Part shown: piece after piece, positions 1 through 7,824 of the stretch
Layout of the letters: every line of letters starts with the position of its first letter
Position numbering within the stretch: position 1 is the stretch's first letter
Source of the DNA: Rhodospirillales bacterium
GTDB lineage: Bacteria; Pseudomonadota; Alphaproteobacteria; Acetobacterales; Acetobacteraceae
Direction of reading: 5' to 3'
NCBI GenBank assembly: GCA_025362815.1
Contig: JANYFG010000033.1
Span: 1 to 64,000, forward strand
Length of the DNA stretch: 64,000 bases
Made by a program: the position numbers and the translations under genes
The notes under the pieces: generated by a model
What the model was told of the DNA's origin: nothing
Database searches by the model: none
What the model saw: only the letters and a program-made list of their open reading frames with translations

Positions 1-303
1 GAAGCGTCCATCGAGCAGATGGTCGAGCATGGCGATTTCGGCGGCGATGCGGGCGGGATGCGAATTCGGCATGTTCACGGTGCCGGTGCCCAGACGCATC
101 TGCTTGATCTGGCCCACGAGCGTGGCGAGGAACAGGGCGCACGATGTGATGTTCTCGGCCTGGTCGGTGGCGTGCTCGCCGCAATAGGCTTCGGTGAAAC
201 CGAGTTCGTCGGCGAGGATGAACGCCTCGCGGTCCTCGCGCAGGGATTGGCGCCAATCCTTTTCCAGCGGGTGGATCGGCATGGTGAAGAAGCCGAGATT
301 CAT
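1..303 (-). CDS. LLM-class flavin-dependent monooxygenase, N-terminal part (cut by window edge)
   Basis: The first 101 codons of a luciferase-like flavin-dependent oxidoreductase are present; the rest lies left of the window. The N-terminus MNLGFFTMPIHP and the later TGTVNMPNSHPARIAAE stretch are typical of the bacterial luciferase-like TIM-barrel family, which oxidises organic substrates with reduced FMN. The ATG at 303 is preceded by GGAGGA on the minus strand, which supports this start. It lies 144 nt downstream of the dehydrogenase-GlcG fusion gene in the same direction, so the two could be co-transcribed. The substrate cannot be told from this fragment. Confidence 0.85.
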   Translation of the reverse strand, partial: MNLGFFTMPIHPLEKDWRQSLREDREAFILADELGFTEAYCGEHATDQAENITSCALFLATLVGQIKQMRLGTGTVNMPNSHPARIAAEIAMLDHLLDGRF

Positions 304-380
304 GGCGGGTTCCTCCAATTCTTGGTTTCTGCACTCTTAGCGGACGGGCGCGGAGAAGTCAGCATTATGGATTCTGGGTC

Positions 381-411
381 GTGGCATCAGCCGGGCTGAT
401 GGTGATGCCAC
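381..411. other. stem-loop between two minus-strand genes
   Basis: The arms GTGGCATCA and TGATGCCAC form a perfect 9-bp inverted repeat, with a second nested pairing (CATCAGC/GCTGATG) possible inside. It sits 37 nt past the stop of the fusion dehydrogenase. No T-run follows on either strand, so it could be a weak terminator or an mRNA-stabilising hairpin. Confidence 0.4.
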
Positions 412-447
412 GCCCTCCGGTTTGGGTTCGTCAGGCCGCGTATGCGA

Positions 448-1776
448 TCAGGCGCCGGTTTGGGGGATGAAACCCGCGGCCTCGATGCCGGCGAGAATGC
501 AGGCTTCGTCCATGTCCGACGTATCGCCGGAAACGCCCACCGCGCCGAGCACCGCACCGTCATGCGACTTGATCAGCACGCCGCCGGGGACGGGAACGAC
601 GCGCCCCCCGCTGGCGGCCGCGATCGCCCCGATGAACGCGGGGTTGGACTTGGCGCGCTCGAACAGCTCGCGCGAGCCAAAGCCCATGCCGAGCGCGCCC
701 CAGGCTTTGCCGAACGCGATGTCGAACCGCAGGATCCCCGAATTGTCCTCGCGCTGAAAGCTCACCAGGTGGCCGCCGGCATCCAGCACGGCCACGGTGA
801 GCGGGGCCAGGTTGAGCTCACGGCCTTTGAGCAACCCGGTCTGGGCGATGAGCTGGGCAAGGTCGAGCGTGAGGCGCGTGGGTTTCTGCGGCGCGTCGGC
901 CGCTTTCGCCCAGATGGTGGGCACCCAGCTTGTGTCTTTGGCGCCATGCCCGGCGCGGGCGGCGCGGTCGTAGACGCCGAGCGCGGTGGCGGCGACGGGC
1001 AAATCGAAGCCCCGGAACCGGGCCTCGGCCAGCATGGTGCGCAGGTCTTTCACGATGCCGTCGAGATCGAAGGTGGCGTCTCCGCCGTCACCGCCGGCAA
1101 GGGCCGCCGCCACCGCATCGGCGCGATTTTGCAGGCCACGCGCGGCGCCCGAGGTGTCGTTGAAGAGTTCGACGAGCCTGTCAGGCGCGATGCCGAGATG
1201 GCGCACCAGGGCGCAGGCCTCGCCGAATGCCTGCCAAAAAACGGCAAGGGGCAGGTTGATGGCGAGTTTCATGGCCGCACCGGCGCCGGCGGGGCCGATA
1301 TGCTCGACGCGGCGGCAAAGCTGGTCGAGCACCGGTTTGGCCTGGGCGAAGGCCTCATCCGAGCCGCCCGCAAGTCCCAGAAGTTTTCCCTGGCGCGCGG
1401 GGCCGGTGGTGCCGCCCACGGGGCATTCGAGGAACAGGCCGCCGCGCAGGGCCACGGCTTCGCTCAGCGCCTGTTCGACCTCGGGGCGAACGGTGCTCAT
1501 CTCGATGATCAGTTTGCCGGCCAGCGGGGCGGCGAGAATGGTGTTCTCGCCGTGAAAGACGGCCTGTAAAGCCAGGGCGTCGAACATGATGACGACGACG
1601 ACATCGACGGCGGCCACCAGCGCCATGGGGGTGGCGGCCAGCGTGGCGCCGGCGGCGACGAGGAATTCCGCACGCGCGGCGGTGCGGTTCCAGACCGTGA
1701 CGTCGTGGCCGCATTCCATGAGGCGGGCGGCCATGGCCGAGCCCATGCGGCCGAGGCCGATCATTCCGATGCGCAT
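448..1776 (-). CDS. 3-hydroxyisobutyrate dehydrogenase-family enzyme fused to a GlcG/HbpS-type (DUF336) domain
   Basis: This 442-residue protein has two modules. Residues 1 to about 290 are a beta-hydroxyacid dehydrogenase: the nucleotide-binding loop GLGRMGSAMA (7-16), a substrate loop around ECPVGGTTGPARQG (117-130) and the catalytic lysine K170 in GAGAAMK. Residues from about 302 to the end match the GlcG/HbpS fold (LAPLTVAVLDAGGHLVSFQREDNS and a C-terminal GAVGVSGDTSDMDEAC). Such dehydrogenases normally stop near 290-300 residues, so the second domain is an addition. GlcG-like domains occur beside hydroxyacid catabolic genes and in heme-binding proteins, but their role is poorly understood. 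It diverges from another dehydrogenase gene at 1854, with a palindrome between. The actual hydroxyacid substrate is not inferable. Confidence 0.88.
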   Translation of the reverse strand: MRIGMIGLGRMGSAMAARLMECGHDVTVWNRTAARAEFLVAAGATLAATPMALVAAVDVVVVIMFDALALQAVFHGENTILAAPLAGKLIIEMSTVRPEVEQALSEAVALRGGLFLECPVGGTTGPARQGKLLGLAGGSDEAFAQAKPVLDQLCRRVEHIGPAGAGAAMKLAINLPLAVFWQAFGEACALVRHLGIAPDRLVELFNDTSGAARGLQNRADAVAAALAGGDGGDATFDLDGIVKDLRTMLAEARFRGFDLPVAATALGVYDRAARAGHGAKDTSWVPTIWAKAADAPQKPTRLTLDLAQLIAQTGLLKGRELNLAPLTVAVLDAGGHLVSFQREDNSGILRFDIAFGKAWGALGMGFGSRELFERAKSNPAFIGAIAAASGGRVVPVPGGVLIKSHDGAVLGAVGVSGDTSDMDEACILAGIEAAGFIPQTGA

Positions 1777-1811
1777 GTGTGTTTCCTCTGTTTGTTGCTG
1801 CTTGCGGCCAT

Positions 1812-1824
1812 CCGTATCATACGG
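1812..1824. promoter_or_regulatory. palindromic operator candidate in divergent promoter region
   Basis: CCGTAT-C-ATACGG is a perfect 6-1-6 inverted repeat in the 77-nt gap between two divergent dehydrogenase genes, 36 nt from the start of one and 30 nt from the start of the other. The shape resembles GntR-type operators, and GntR regulators often control hydroxyacid catabolic genes. No regulator gene is visible beside it. Confidence 0.45.
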
Positions 1825-1853
1825 GATCGAATGATAAAAACAGGGGGACGGTG

Positions 1854-2735
1854 ATGGCCGAATGCATCGGGATCGTGGGGCTGGGAATCATGGGCGGCGC
1901 CATGGCGCGCAACCTGCTGGCGCAGGGCTGGCAGGTGTTCGGTTACGACCCCGATGCCGCGGTGGTGGCCGATCTCGCGGCGGCGGGGTTGGTGTCATGC
2001 GCGTCGGCGGCGGACCTGGCGATGCAAGCGCCGGTGATCATGACGTCCCTGCCCTCGCCCAGGGCGGTTCTGGCGACGGCGCGGGCCATCGCGGAATCGG
2101 GCGCGCCGTCGCGTGTGGTGATCGAGGCGAGCACGTTGGCGCTGGACGACAAGATGGCGTTTGCCGGGGTGTTGCAGGGCGCGGGGCATGTGCCGTTGGA
2201 TTGCCCGATTTCGGGCACCGGGGCGCAGGCGGCGGCGCGCGATCTGGTGATTTTCGCCAGCGGCGACAGCGCCGCGATCGAGGCACTGCGGCCGTTTTAT
2301 GCGGCGTTCACCAAGGCAACTCACAACGTGGGCGCATTCGGCAACGGCACGAAGATGAAGTTCGTGGCCAATCTTCTGGTTGCCATCCACAACGTGGCGT
2401 CGGCCGAGGCGATGGTGCTGGGCATGAAGGCGGGGCTGGATCCCGCCCAGGTGGCGGCGCTGATTCCAGGCGGTGCCGGGGGGTCGAGGATTTTCGAGCT
2501 GAGGGCGCCGATGATGGCGCGGGACGACTATCTGCCGGCCACGATGAAGATCGATATCTGGCAGAAAGACATGGACGTGATCGGCCGGTTCGCGACATCG
2601 CTGGGCGTGCCGACGCCCACCTTCTCGGCGACGATTCCAATCTACGCGGCGGCGCAGGCGCAGGGGCACGGGGGGGATGACACGGCGGCGGTCTGCGCGG
2701 TTCTGGAGCGTATGGCGGCGGTGGTGCGAACGTAG
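1854..2735 (+). CDS. NAD(P)-dependent beta-hydroxyacid dehydrogenase (GarR/LtnD-like)
   Basis: This 293-residue protein belongs to the 3-hydroxyisobutyrate / tartronate semialdehyde reductase / L-threonate dehydrogenase family. The Rossmann loop GLGIMGGAMA is at 9-18, the substrate loop DCPISGTGAQA at 116-126, and the catalytic lysine is K169 in GNGTKMKFVANL. Length is normal for the family. The ATG at 1854 is preferred over an upstream in-frame start because a GGGGGAC ribosome site sits just before it. It diverges from the fused dehydrogenase at 448-1776. A role in oxidising a small sugar acid or hydroxyacid is likely; the exact substrate is open. Confidence 0.88.
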   Translation: MAECIGIVGLGIMGGAMARNLLAQGWQVFGYDPDAAVVADLAAAGLVSCASAADLAMQAPVIMTSLPSPRAVLATARAIAESGAPSRVVIEASTLALDDKMAFAGVLQGAGHVPLDCPISGTGAQAAARDLVIFASGDSAAIEALRPFYAAFTKATHNVGAFGNGTKMKFVANLLVAIHNVASAEAMVLGMKAGLDPAQVAALIPGGAGGSRIFELRAPMMARDDYLPATMKIDIWQKDMDVIGRFATSLGVPTPTFSATIPIYAAAQAQGHGGDDTAAVCAVLERMAAVVRT

Positions 2736-2742
2736 AAGAAAT

Positions 2743-2766
2743 CTTCTTTTTCTGAAGAAAAAGAAG
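2743..2766 (+). repeat. AT-rich hairpin just past a stop codon, copy 1
   Basis: A perfect 11-bp inverted repeat (CTTCTTTTTCT / AGAAAAAGAAG, 2-nt loop) starts 7 nt after the dehydrogenase stop and is followed by CAAAAAGACTT. It shares layout with the two copies at 2831-2862 and 18120-18151, read in the direction of the gene each follows: hairpin, then CAAAAARACTT. It probably marks or shapes the 3' end of the transcript. Confidence 0.6.
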
Positions 2767-2830
2767 CAAAAAGACTTTTATTCATTGCTCAAGTGTTGCG
2801 GTAATATCCGCATCATGCCCTCAATTGATA

Positions 2831-2862
2831 AAGTTTTTTGGTTCTTTTGTTCACAAAAGAAC
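2831..2862 (-). repeat. AT-rich hairpin just past a stop codon, copy 2
   Basis: GTTCTTTTGT and ACAAAAGAAC form a perfect 10-bp stem with a 2-nt loop. It begins 14 nt past the stop of the minus-strand gene at 2877-3326. Thirty bases (2831-2860) are identical to 18120-18149, which also lies just past a stop codon. The T-rich stretch after it on the plus strand would suit a terminator for the convergent plus-strand gene. Confidence 0.65.
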
Positions 2863-2876
2863 GTTTCTTTTCTTCA

Positions 2877-3326
2877 TCAAAGATCCCGCGGATGAACCCC
2901 CGCCTCGAGCAATCGGGTGCGGGCGGCCTCGAGCGTGGCGGCGCCGAAGCGGCTGGGGTGGCGAAGCACGATGGCTTCGGTGGTGAGTTCGGGGTGGCCG
3001 TGATCGAGGCGGTTACGAGTATCCTGGCTCATCGCGTCCGCGAGCACGATGTCGAGCAGCACCTGTTCGGTGCCTTCGCGGGCGACCTTCTGGCGCAGTG
3101 GGCTCAGCCTTGTGCCGATCACGCGTTCGAACGCCTCGGTGGTGCGCAGGAAATCGTATTCGAGGCTGCCCGGCAGTTCCTGCGGTTCGAGTTCCACCAG
3201 GCGGGCGAAGGCGGCTTCCTCCAGCACCGTGGTGCCGGAGGTTTTGGCCTGGGCCAGAAGCTGACGCAGTTTGCGCGGGATGTCGCAGGTCTCGATGAAG
3301 GCGAGCTGTTTGGAGTAGTCGGTCAC
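2877..3326 (-). CDS. hypothetical protein (149 aa), translationally coupled to a nitroreductase
   Basis: I do not recognise this family. The product is soluble-looking, with no signal peptide or membrane segment, and has a run of amphipathic helices. The start is GTG at 3326, inside the GTGA that overlaps the nitroreductase stop by 4 nt, so the two are translated together. A role tied to the flavoprotein upstream is an inference from this coupling only. An AT-rich hairpin follows its stop. Confidence 0.65.
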   Translation of the reverse strand: MTDYSKQLAFIETCDIPRKLRQLLAQAKTSGTTVLEEAAFARLVELEPQELPGSLEYDFLRTTEAFERVIGTRLSPLRQKVAREGTEQVLLDIVLADAMSQDTRNRLDHGHPELTTEAIVLRHPSRFGAATLEAARTRLLEAGVHPRDL

Positions 3327-4168
3327 GCCAACGGAATTCCCAGCGCCTTCAGCGCATCGCGCATGCGCTCACGGCCGCCAATGCCGGCCACCGTGCCGAG
3401 GCGGTCGATCACGCGCGACACCCAGCCCGATGCGGGCAGTCCTTCCTGCTTTTGGAAGCCGGTAAAGGTGGCCTCGTAGTCGGCGAGGCCCTTTGCGTCG
3501 TGGCTGGCATCGTACTGTTCGTGATGCAGGATCATGGATTGCGGCAGGCGGGGTTTGACGGAGGACGGATGCGCGGGATCGGGGTGGCCCACGCACAGGC
3601 CGAAGGCGACCATGCAGTTCGGCGGCAGGCCGATCTCGGCCGCGACGGTTTCGGGATGGTTGCGCATGGAGCCGATATAGACGGTGCCGAGCCCCATCGC
3701 CTCGGCGGCCACGGTCGCGTTCTGGCCGGCGATGGCGGCGTCGATCAGGGCCACCATGAAGCTCTCGGTGTAGGGGGTGCCCTCCATCGCGTGACCGGTG
3801 GCGGCGCCGATCCGGTCCGCCCGGGAGAGGTCGGCGAGGAACAGCAGAAACAACGGTGCGACGGAGATGTGCTTCTGATTGCCGGCGAGAACGGCCAGGC
3901 GGTCGCGGCGCGCCTGGTCGTGCACGGCCACCACGCTCCAGGTCTGCATGTTCGACGACGTGGCGGCGGACTGCGCCGCGGCGACGAGCAGTTCGGTGGT
4001 GCCGGACGGCAGGGCGTGGGGGAGATAGGCCCGGACGGAGCGATGCGCCATCAGGGTTTCGAGCACCGCGTTCCAGGCCGGCGGGGCCGCCTGGGCGTGG
4101 CCGTAGCGGGCGGCCAGCGCGGGGGCTGCGTGGGGTGGGGGTGACGTGGTCATCTGATCCTGGGGCAT
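3323..4168 (-). CDS. NAD(P)H-dependent flavin nitroreductase family protein
   Basis: The 281-residue product has the N-terminal RSVRAYLP motif that binds FMN phosphate in nitroreductases of the NfsA/Frp kind, and the C-terminal half has AAEAMGLGTVYIGSMRN and FGLCVGHPD, both family hallmarks. These cytoplasmic enzymes reduce nitro compounds, quinones or flavins at the expense of NAD(P)H. The ATG at 4168 follows AGGAGG at good spacing, so a longer in-frame reading upstream is not needed. It diverges from the ABC importer at 4261 and overlaps the next gene by 4 nt. The natural substrate is unknown. Confidence 0.85.
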   Translation of the reverse strand: MPQDQMTTSPPPHAAPALAARYGHAQAAPPAWNAVLETLMAHRSVRAYLPHALPSGTTELLVAAAQSAATSSNMQTWSVVAVHDQARRDRLAVLAGNQKHISVAPLFLLFLADLSRADRIGAATGHAMEGTPYTESFMVALIDAAIAGQNATVAAEAMGLGTVYIGSMRNHPETVAAEIGLPPNCMVAFGLCVGHPDPAHPSSVKPRLPQSMILHHEQYDASHDAKGLADYEATFTGFQKQEGLPASGWVSRVIDRLGTVAGIGGRERMRDALKALGIPLA

Positions 4169-4260
4169 CGAACCTCCTGCGGCAAAAATCTCAGGCACTG
4201 CTGGCGAGGCACGATAATTGCTGCAACACTTGGAAATTACCACCCGTGCAGGAGACCAGG

Positions 4261-5883
4261 ATGACGAAGCTTCACCGCGCTGCCCGCCTGCTGGCTTTGT
4301 CCTCCACCGTTCTGCTGGGGCTCGGCGCGGGTGCCAAGGCCGCGACGCCGCGCGACGCGCTGGTGATGGCGTGGAACCTCGATGCGCTGATCACCTTCGA
4401 TCCCGCGCAGATCGGCGAGGTGAACGGCAACGACATCGTCGGCAACGTGTGCAGCTCGCTGGTGCGGTTCGACCCCAAGGACGTGTCGAAGATCCTGCCG
4501 AGCGCGGCGGAGAGCTGGGCGGTGTCGCAGGATGGGCTGACGCTGACATTCACGCTGCGGCCGGATTTGAAATTCCCCGGCGGGCGCACGGCCACGGCGG
4601 CGGACGTGGTGTGGTCGATGCACCGCTTCGTGCTGCTGGGCTTCGGCAACGCGGCCAACCTGACGCAGTGGGGCTTCACGAAGGAGGGCATCGCCGAGCA
4701 GATCAAGGCGGACGGCGATCGCCATGTGGTGATCAAGCTGGCCAAGCCGTATCCCGTCGATCTCATTCTGTCGGCCGCGTTTGCCAACAACGACGCCTCG
4801 ATGATCCTGGACAAGGAGATCGGCGAGAAGAACGCCAAGGTGGTCGATGGCAAGTCCGACTACGCCAACGCGTTCTTCAAGACCGGGCCGGCCTGCGTGG
4901 GGCCGTATCGCGTGACGAAATGGGACAGCAACGACGTCGTCATCCTGGAGCGCAACGACAATTACTGGGGCGACAAGCCAAAGACGCGGCGCGTGATCGT
5001 GCGCCACGTGCCGGAATCCGGCGCCGAGCGGCTGTTGCTGGAGCAGGGTGATATCGACGTGGCGCGGCTTCTCAAGACCGAGGATCTGACGGCGATGGCC
5101 GCCAACAAGGACATCAACATCGTGCAGACGCAGATGCACGGTTTCACCTACCTGGTGTTCAACGGCACCGACCCGATCCTCTCCAATCCCCGGGTGCGCG
5201 AGGCCTTCCGCTACCTCATCGACTATGACGCGCTGGGCCGCACCGTGCTGCAATACCAGGGCGTGCCGCGGGCATCCCTGGTGCCGGAAGGCGCGTTCGG
5301 CGCGCTGGACAAGAAAGAAGGCCAGCCGTTCTCGCTCGATCTCGCGAAGGCGAAGGCTTTGATCACCGAGGCCGGCTACCCCGACGGCTTCACCAAGAAG
5401 ATGATCCTGTCGGCCAACAACATCAGCCCCACCATCGCCCAGCACGTGGCCTCCAACGCGGCGAAGATCGGAATCAAACTGGAGCTGGAGCAGATGGCCG
5501 ACGCGCAGCTGTTCACACGCGGCCGGGCGCGGGAGTTCCAGGTGCAGCTGGTGGGCTGGGGTGCCGGCTATCCGGATGCCGACAGCATGATCTCGCGCCA
5601 CGCCGTCAATCCCGACAACCGGGTGGAGGCGAAGCTGGCGCAGTATCCGAGCTGGCGGGCGGCCTGGCAGTCCGCGGAGATCAACGAGAAGGCCGAGGCG
5701 GCGCGGATGGAGCGCGATGTTGGAAAGCGCACGGCGATGTATCACGAGATCCAGGATTACATGATGCACAACGGGCCGATGGCCTACATGTTTCAAACGG
5801 TGCGGGCGATAGCCGTGCGGTCGTCGGTGAAGAATTTCGAAATCTCGCCGTTCGGCGTGGATTACGGCTCGGCATCGAAGTGA
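4261..5883 (+). CDS. ABC transporter substrate-binding protein, peptide/opine family (SBP_bac_5)
   Basis: This 540-residue periplasmic binding protein has a signal peptide with predicted cleavage after AKA around residue 26. The mature part has the family 5 layout: SAAESWAVSQDGLTLTFTLR near the N-terminus, a GPYRVTKWDSNDVVILERN hinge stretch and a C-terminal lobe ending in VDYGSASK. Such proteins deliver oligopeptides, opines, nickel or glycosides to Dpp/Opp-type permeases. The ATG at 4261 follows an AGGAG site. The two permease genes follow within 4 nt or overlap, forming one operon. The ligand cannot be read from sequence alone. Confidence 0.92.
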   Translation: MTKLHRAARLLALSSTVLLGLGAGAKAATPRDALVMAWNLDALITFDPAQIGEVNGNDIVGNVCSSLVRFDPKDVSKILPSAAESWAVSQDGLTLTFTLRPDLKFPGGRTATAADVVWSMHRFVLLGFGNAANLTQWGFTKEGIAEQIKADGDRHVVIKLAKPYPVDLILSAAFANNDASMILDKEIGEKNAKVVDGKSDYANAFFKTGPACVGPYRVTKWDSNDVVILERNDNYWGDKPKTRRVIVRHVPESGAERLLLEQGDIDVARLLKTEDLTAMAANKDINIVQTQMHGFTYLVFNGTDPILSNPRVREAFRYLIDYDALGRTVLQYQGVPRASLVPEGAFGALDKKEGQPFSLDLAKAKALITEAGYPDGFTKKMILSANNISPTIAQHVASNAAKIGIKLELEQMADAQLFTRGRAREFQVQLVGWGAGYPDADSMISRHAVNPDNRVEAKLAQYPSWRAAWQSAEINEKAEAARMERDVGKRTAMYHEIQDYMMHNGPMAYMFQTVRAIAVRSSVKNFEISPFGVDYGSASK

Positions 5884-5887
5884 CCCG

Positions 5888-6892
5888 ATGCTGATTGCCA
5901 TCCTGAAACGGGCAGGGTCGATCGCGGCGACCTTGCTGGGCCTGCTGGCGCTCACGTTCTTCATGGGGCGGATGCTGCCGGTGGACCCGGTGGTGTCCAT
6001 CATCGGCGAGCAGGCGGACCAGGCGACGTATGACATGGTGTTCCACCAGCTCGGGCGGGACAAGCCGTTGATCACGCAGTTCTATCTGTTCGTGCGCGAC
6101 ATGCTGCACGCCGATTTCGGCAACGCGTTGTTCACCGGCCACCGGGTGGCGGACGATCTGGCGAAGGTGTTCCCCGCCACGATCGAGCTGGCAACGTTCG
6201 CCATCATCATCGGCGTGGTGGTGGGCGTGCCGCTCGGCATGCTGGCGGCCGTCTATCGCGGCTCGGCGATTGATCATGTCGCCCGCGTGGTGGGGCTGCT
6301 GGGGTATTCCAGCCCCACGTTCTGGCTGGGCCTGATGGGGCTGATCATCTTTTACGCGGCCCTGGGCGTGGTGGGCGGCCCTGGCCGGCTCGACGTTTCG
6401 TATATCGACATGGTGGAGCCGCATACCGGGCTGCTGCTGGTCGATAGCCTGATCGACGGGGAATACGAGGTGTTCTGGAACGCCTGGCGCCACATCGTGC
6501 TGCCCGGCACCATCCTCGGATACGGCTCGATGGCGTATATCAGCCGGCTGACACGCAGCTTCATGCTGGAGCAGCTGCGCCAGGAATACATCATCGCCGC
6601 ACGGGCCAAGGGCTTGTCGAAAATGCGCGTGATCTGGCGGCACGCGTTCGGCAACATCGCCGTGCAGCTCGTCACCGTGATCGCGCTGGCCTATGCGTTC
6701 CTGCTGGAGGGCGCGGTGCTGACGGAGACGGTGTTCGCCTGGCCCGGTTTCGGCCGCTACCTCACCTCCGGACTTCTGGCCGGCGACATGAACGCGGTGC
6801 TCGCCTGCGTGCTGATCGTGGGCGTGATCTTCATCGGCCTGAACCTGCTGGCCGATATCCTCTACCGCGTGATGGACCCGAGAACGAAATGA
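5888..6892 (+). CDS. ABC transporter permease, DppB-like
   Basis: The 334-residue inner-membrane protein has about six transmembrane segments. The cytoplasmic coupling (EAA) loop is visible at ARAKGLSKMRVIWRHAFGN, followed by the GAVLTETVFAWPGFGRYL stretch typical of DppB. It would form the translocation channel with the DppC-like protein encoded next. It starts 4 nt after the binding-protein stop, and its own stop overlaps the next start by 4 nt (ATGA). Confidence 0.93.
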   Translation: MLIAILKRAGSIAATLLGLLALTFFMGRMLPVDPVVSIIGEQADQATYDMVFHQLGRDKPLITQFYLFVRDMLHADFGNALFTGHRVADDLAKVFPATIELATFAIIIGVVVGVPLGMLAAVYRGSAIDHVARVVGLLGYSSPTFWLGLMGLIIFYAALGVVGGPGRLDVSYIDMVEPHTGLLLVDSLIDGEYEVFWNAWRHIVLPGTILGYGSMAYISRLTRSFMLEQLRQEYIIAARAKGLSKMRVIWRHAFGNIAVQLVTVIALAYAFLLEGAVLTETVFAWPGFGRYLTSGLLAGDMNAVLACVLIVGVIFIGLNLLADILYRVMDPRTK

Positions 6893-7794
6893 GCGGCACC
6901 GTATCGTTCCGAGACTGGCTGACGGCGGAGACCACGTCCTCGCCGCGGCAGGCCAGTTTCCAGCGGCTGTATTTCGGCTGGCTGCGGCTGCGGGCCAATC
7001 CGCTGACGCTGCTGGGGCTCGGCATCATCTGCGCTTTGGTGGTCATCGCGATCGCGGCCCCGCTGATCGCACCGGGCGGGTTCGACGATCAAAGCCTCGA
7101 TGCGCGCCTGCTGCCGCCGAGCGGGGCGCATTGGCTGGGCACCGACGACCTCGGCCGCGATATCTTCGCACGCCTGGTCTATGGCAGCCGGACCACGCTC
7201 TACATCGCAACGCTGGTGGCCGTGATCGCGGCGCCCATCGGGCTTCTGGTGGGCACCACCGCCGGGTATTTCGGCGGCTGGGTGGACGGCGCGCTGATGC
7301 GGATCAACGATATCTTCCTGTCGTTTCCGGGGCTGATCCTGGCGCTGGGGTTCGTCGCGGCCCTGGGGCCGGGGCTGCGCAACGCCATCATCGCGGTGGC
7401 GCTGACCGCCTGGCCCCCGATCGCGCGCCTGGCGCGGGCGGAGACGCTGACGATCCGCAAGGCCGACTACATCGCGGCCGTGCGCATCCAGGGCGCATCG
7501 TCGTTTCGCATCATCACGCGCCATATCATGCCGATGTGCCTGCCGTCGGTGATCGTGCGCATCACGCTGAACATGGCGGGCATCATTCTCACCGCGGCGG
7601 GGCTCGGGTTCCTGGGGCTGGGCGCGCAGCCGCCGGCGCCGGAATGGGGGGCGATGCTGTCGACCGGACGCAGCCACCTCACCGGCGCGTGGTGGCTGGC
7701 GACGGCGCCGGGCGTGGCCATTCTGGTGACGAGCCTCGCGTTCAACCTGCTGGGCGATGGGCTGCGCGACGTGCTGGACCCCCGCGCGGAGTAG
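6889..7794 (+). CDS. ABC transporter permease, DppC-like
   Basis: The 301-residue protein has the DppC N-terminal segment, a periplasmic GTDDLGRDIFARLVYGSR motif and the EAA loop AVRIQGASSFRIITRHIMP, with about six membrane spans. It pairs with the DppB-like permease. No ATPase gene follows: the next gene runs the other way. The importer must therefore use ATP-binding subunits encoded elsewhere or shared with another system. Confidence 0.93.
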   Translation: MSGTVSFRDWLTAETTSSPRQASFQRLYFGWLRLRANPLTLLGLGIICALVVIAIAAPLIAPGGFDDQSLDARLLPPSGAHWLGTDDLGRDIFARLVYGSRTTLYIATLVAVIAAPIGLLVGTTAGYFGGWVDGALMRINDIFLSFPGLILALGFVAALGPGLRNAIIAVALTAWPPIARLARAETLTIRKADYIAAVRIQGASSFRIITRHIMPMCLPSVIVRITLNMAGIILTAAGLGFLGLGAQPPAPEWGAMLSTGRSHLTGAWWLATAPGVAILVTSLAFNLLGDGLRDVLDPRAE

Positions 7795-7824
7795 AAGGCG
7801 TCAAGGTTTTGGCACGCAAGCCGG

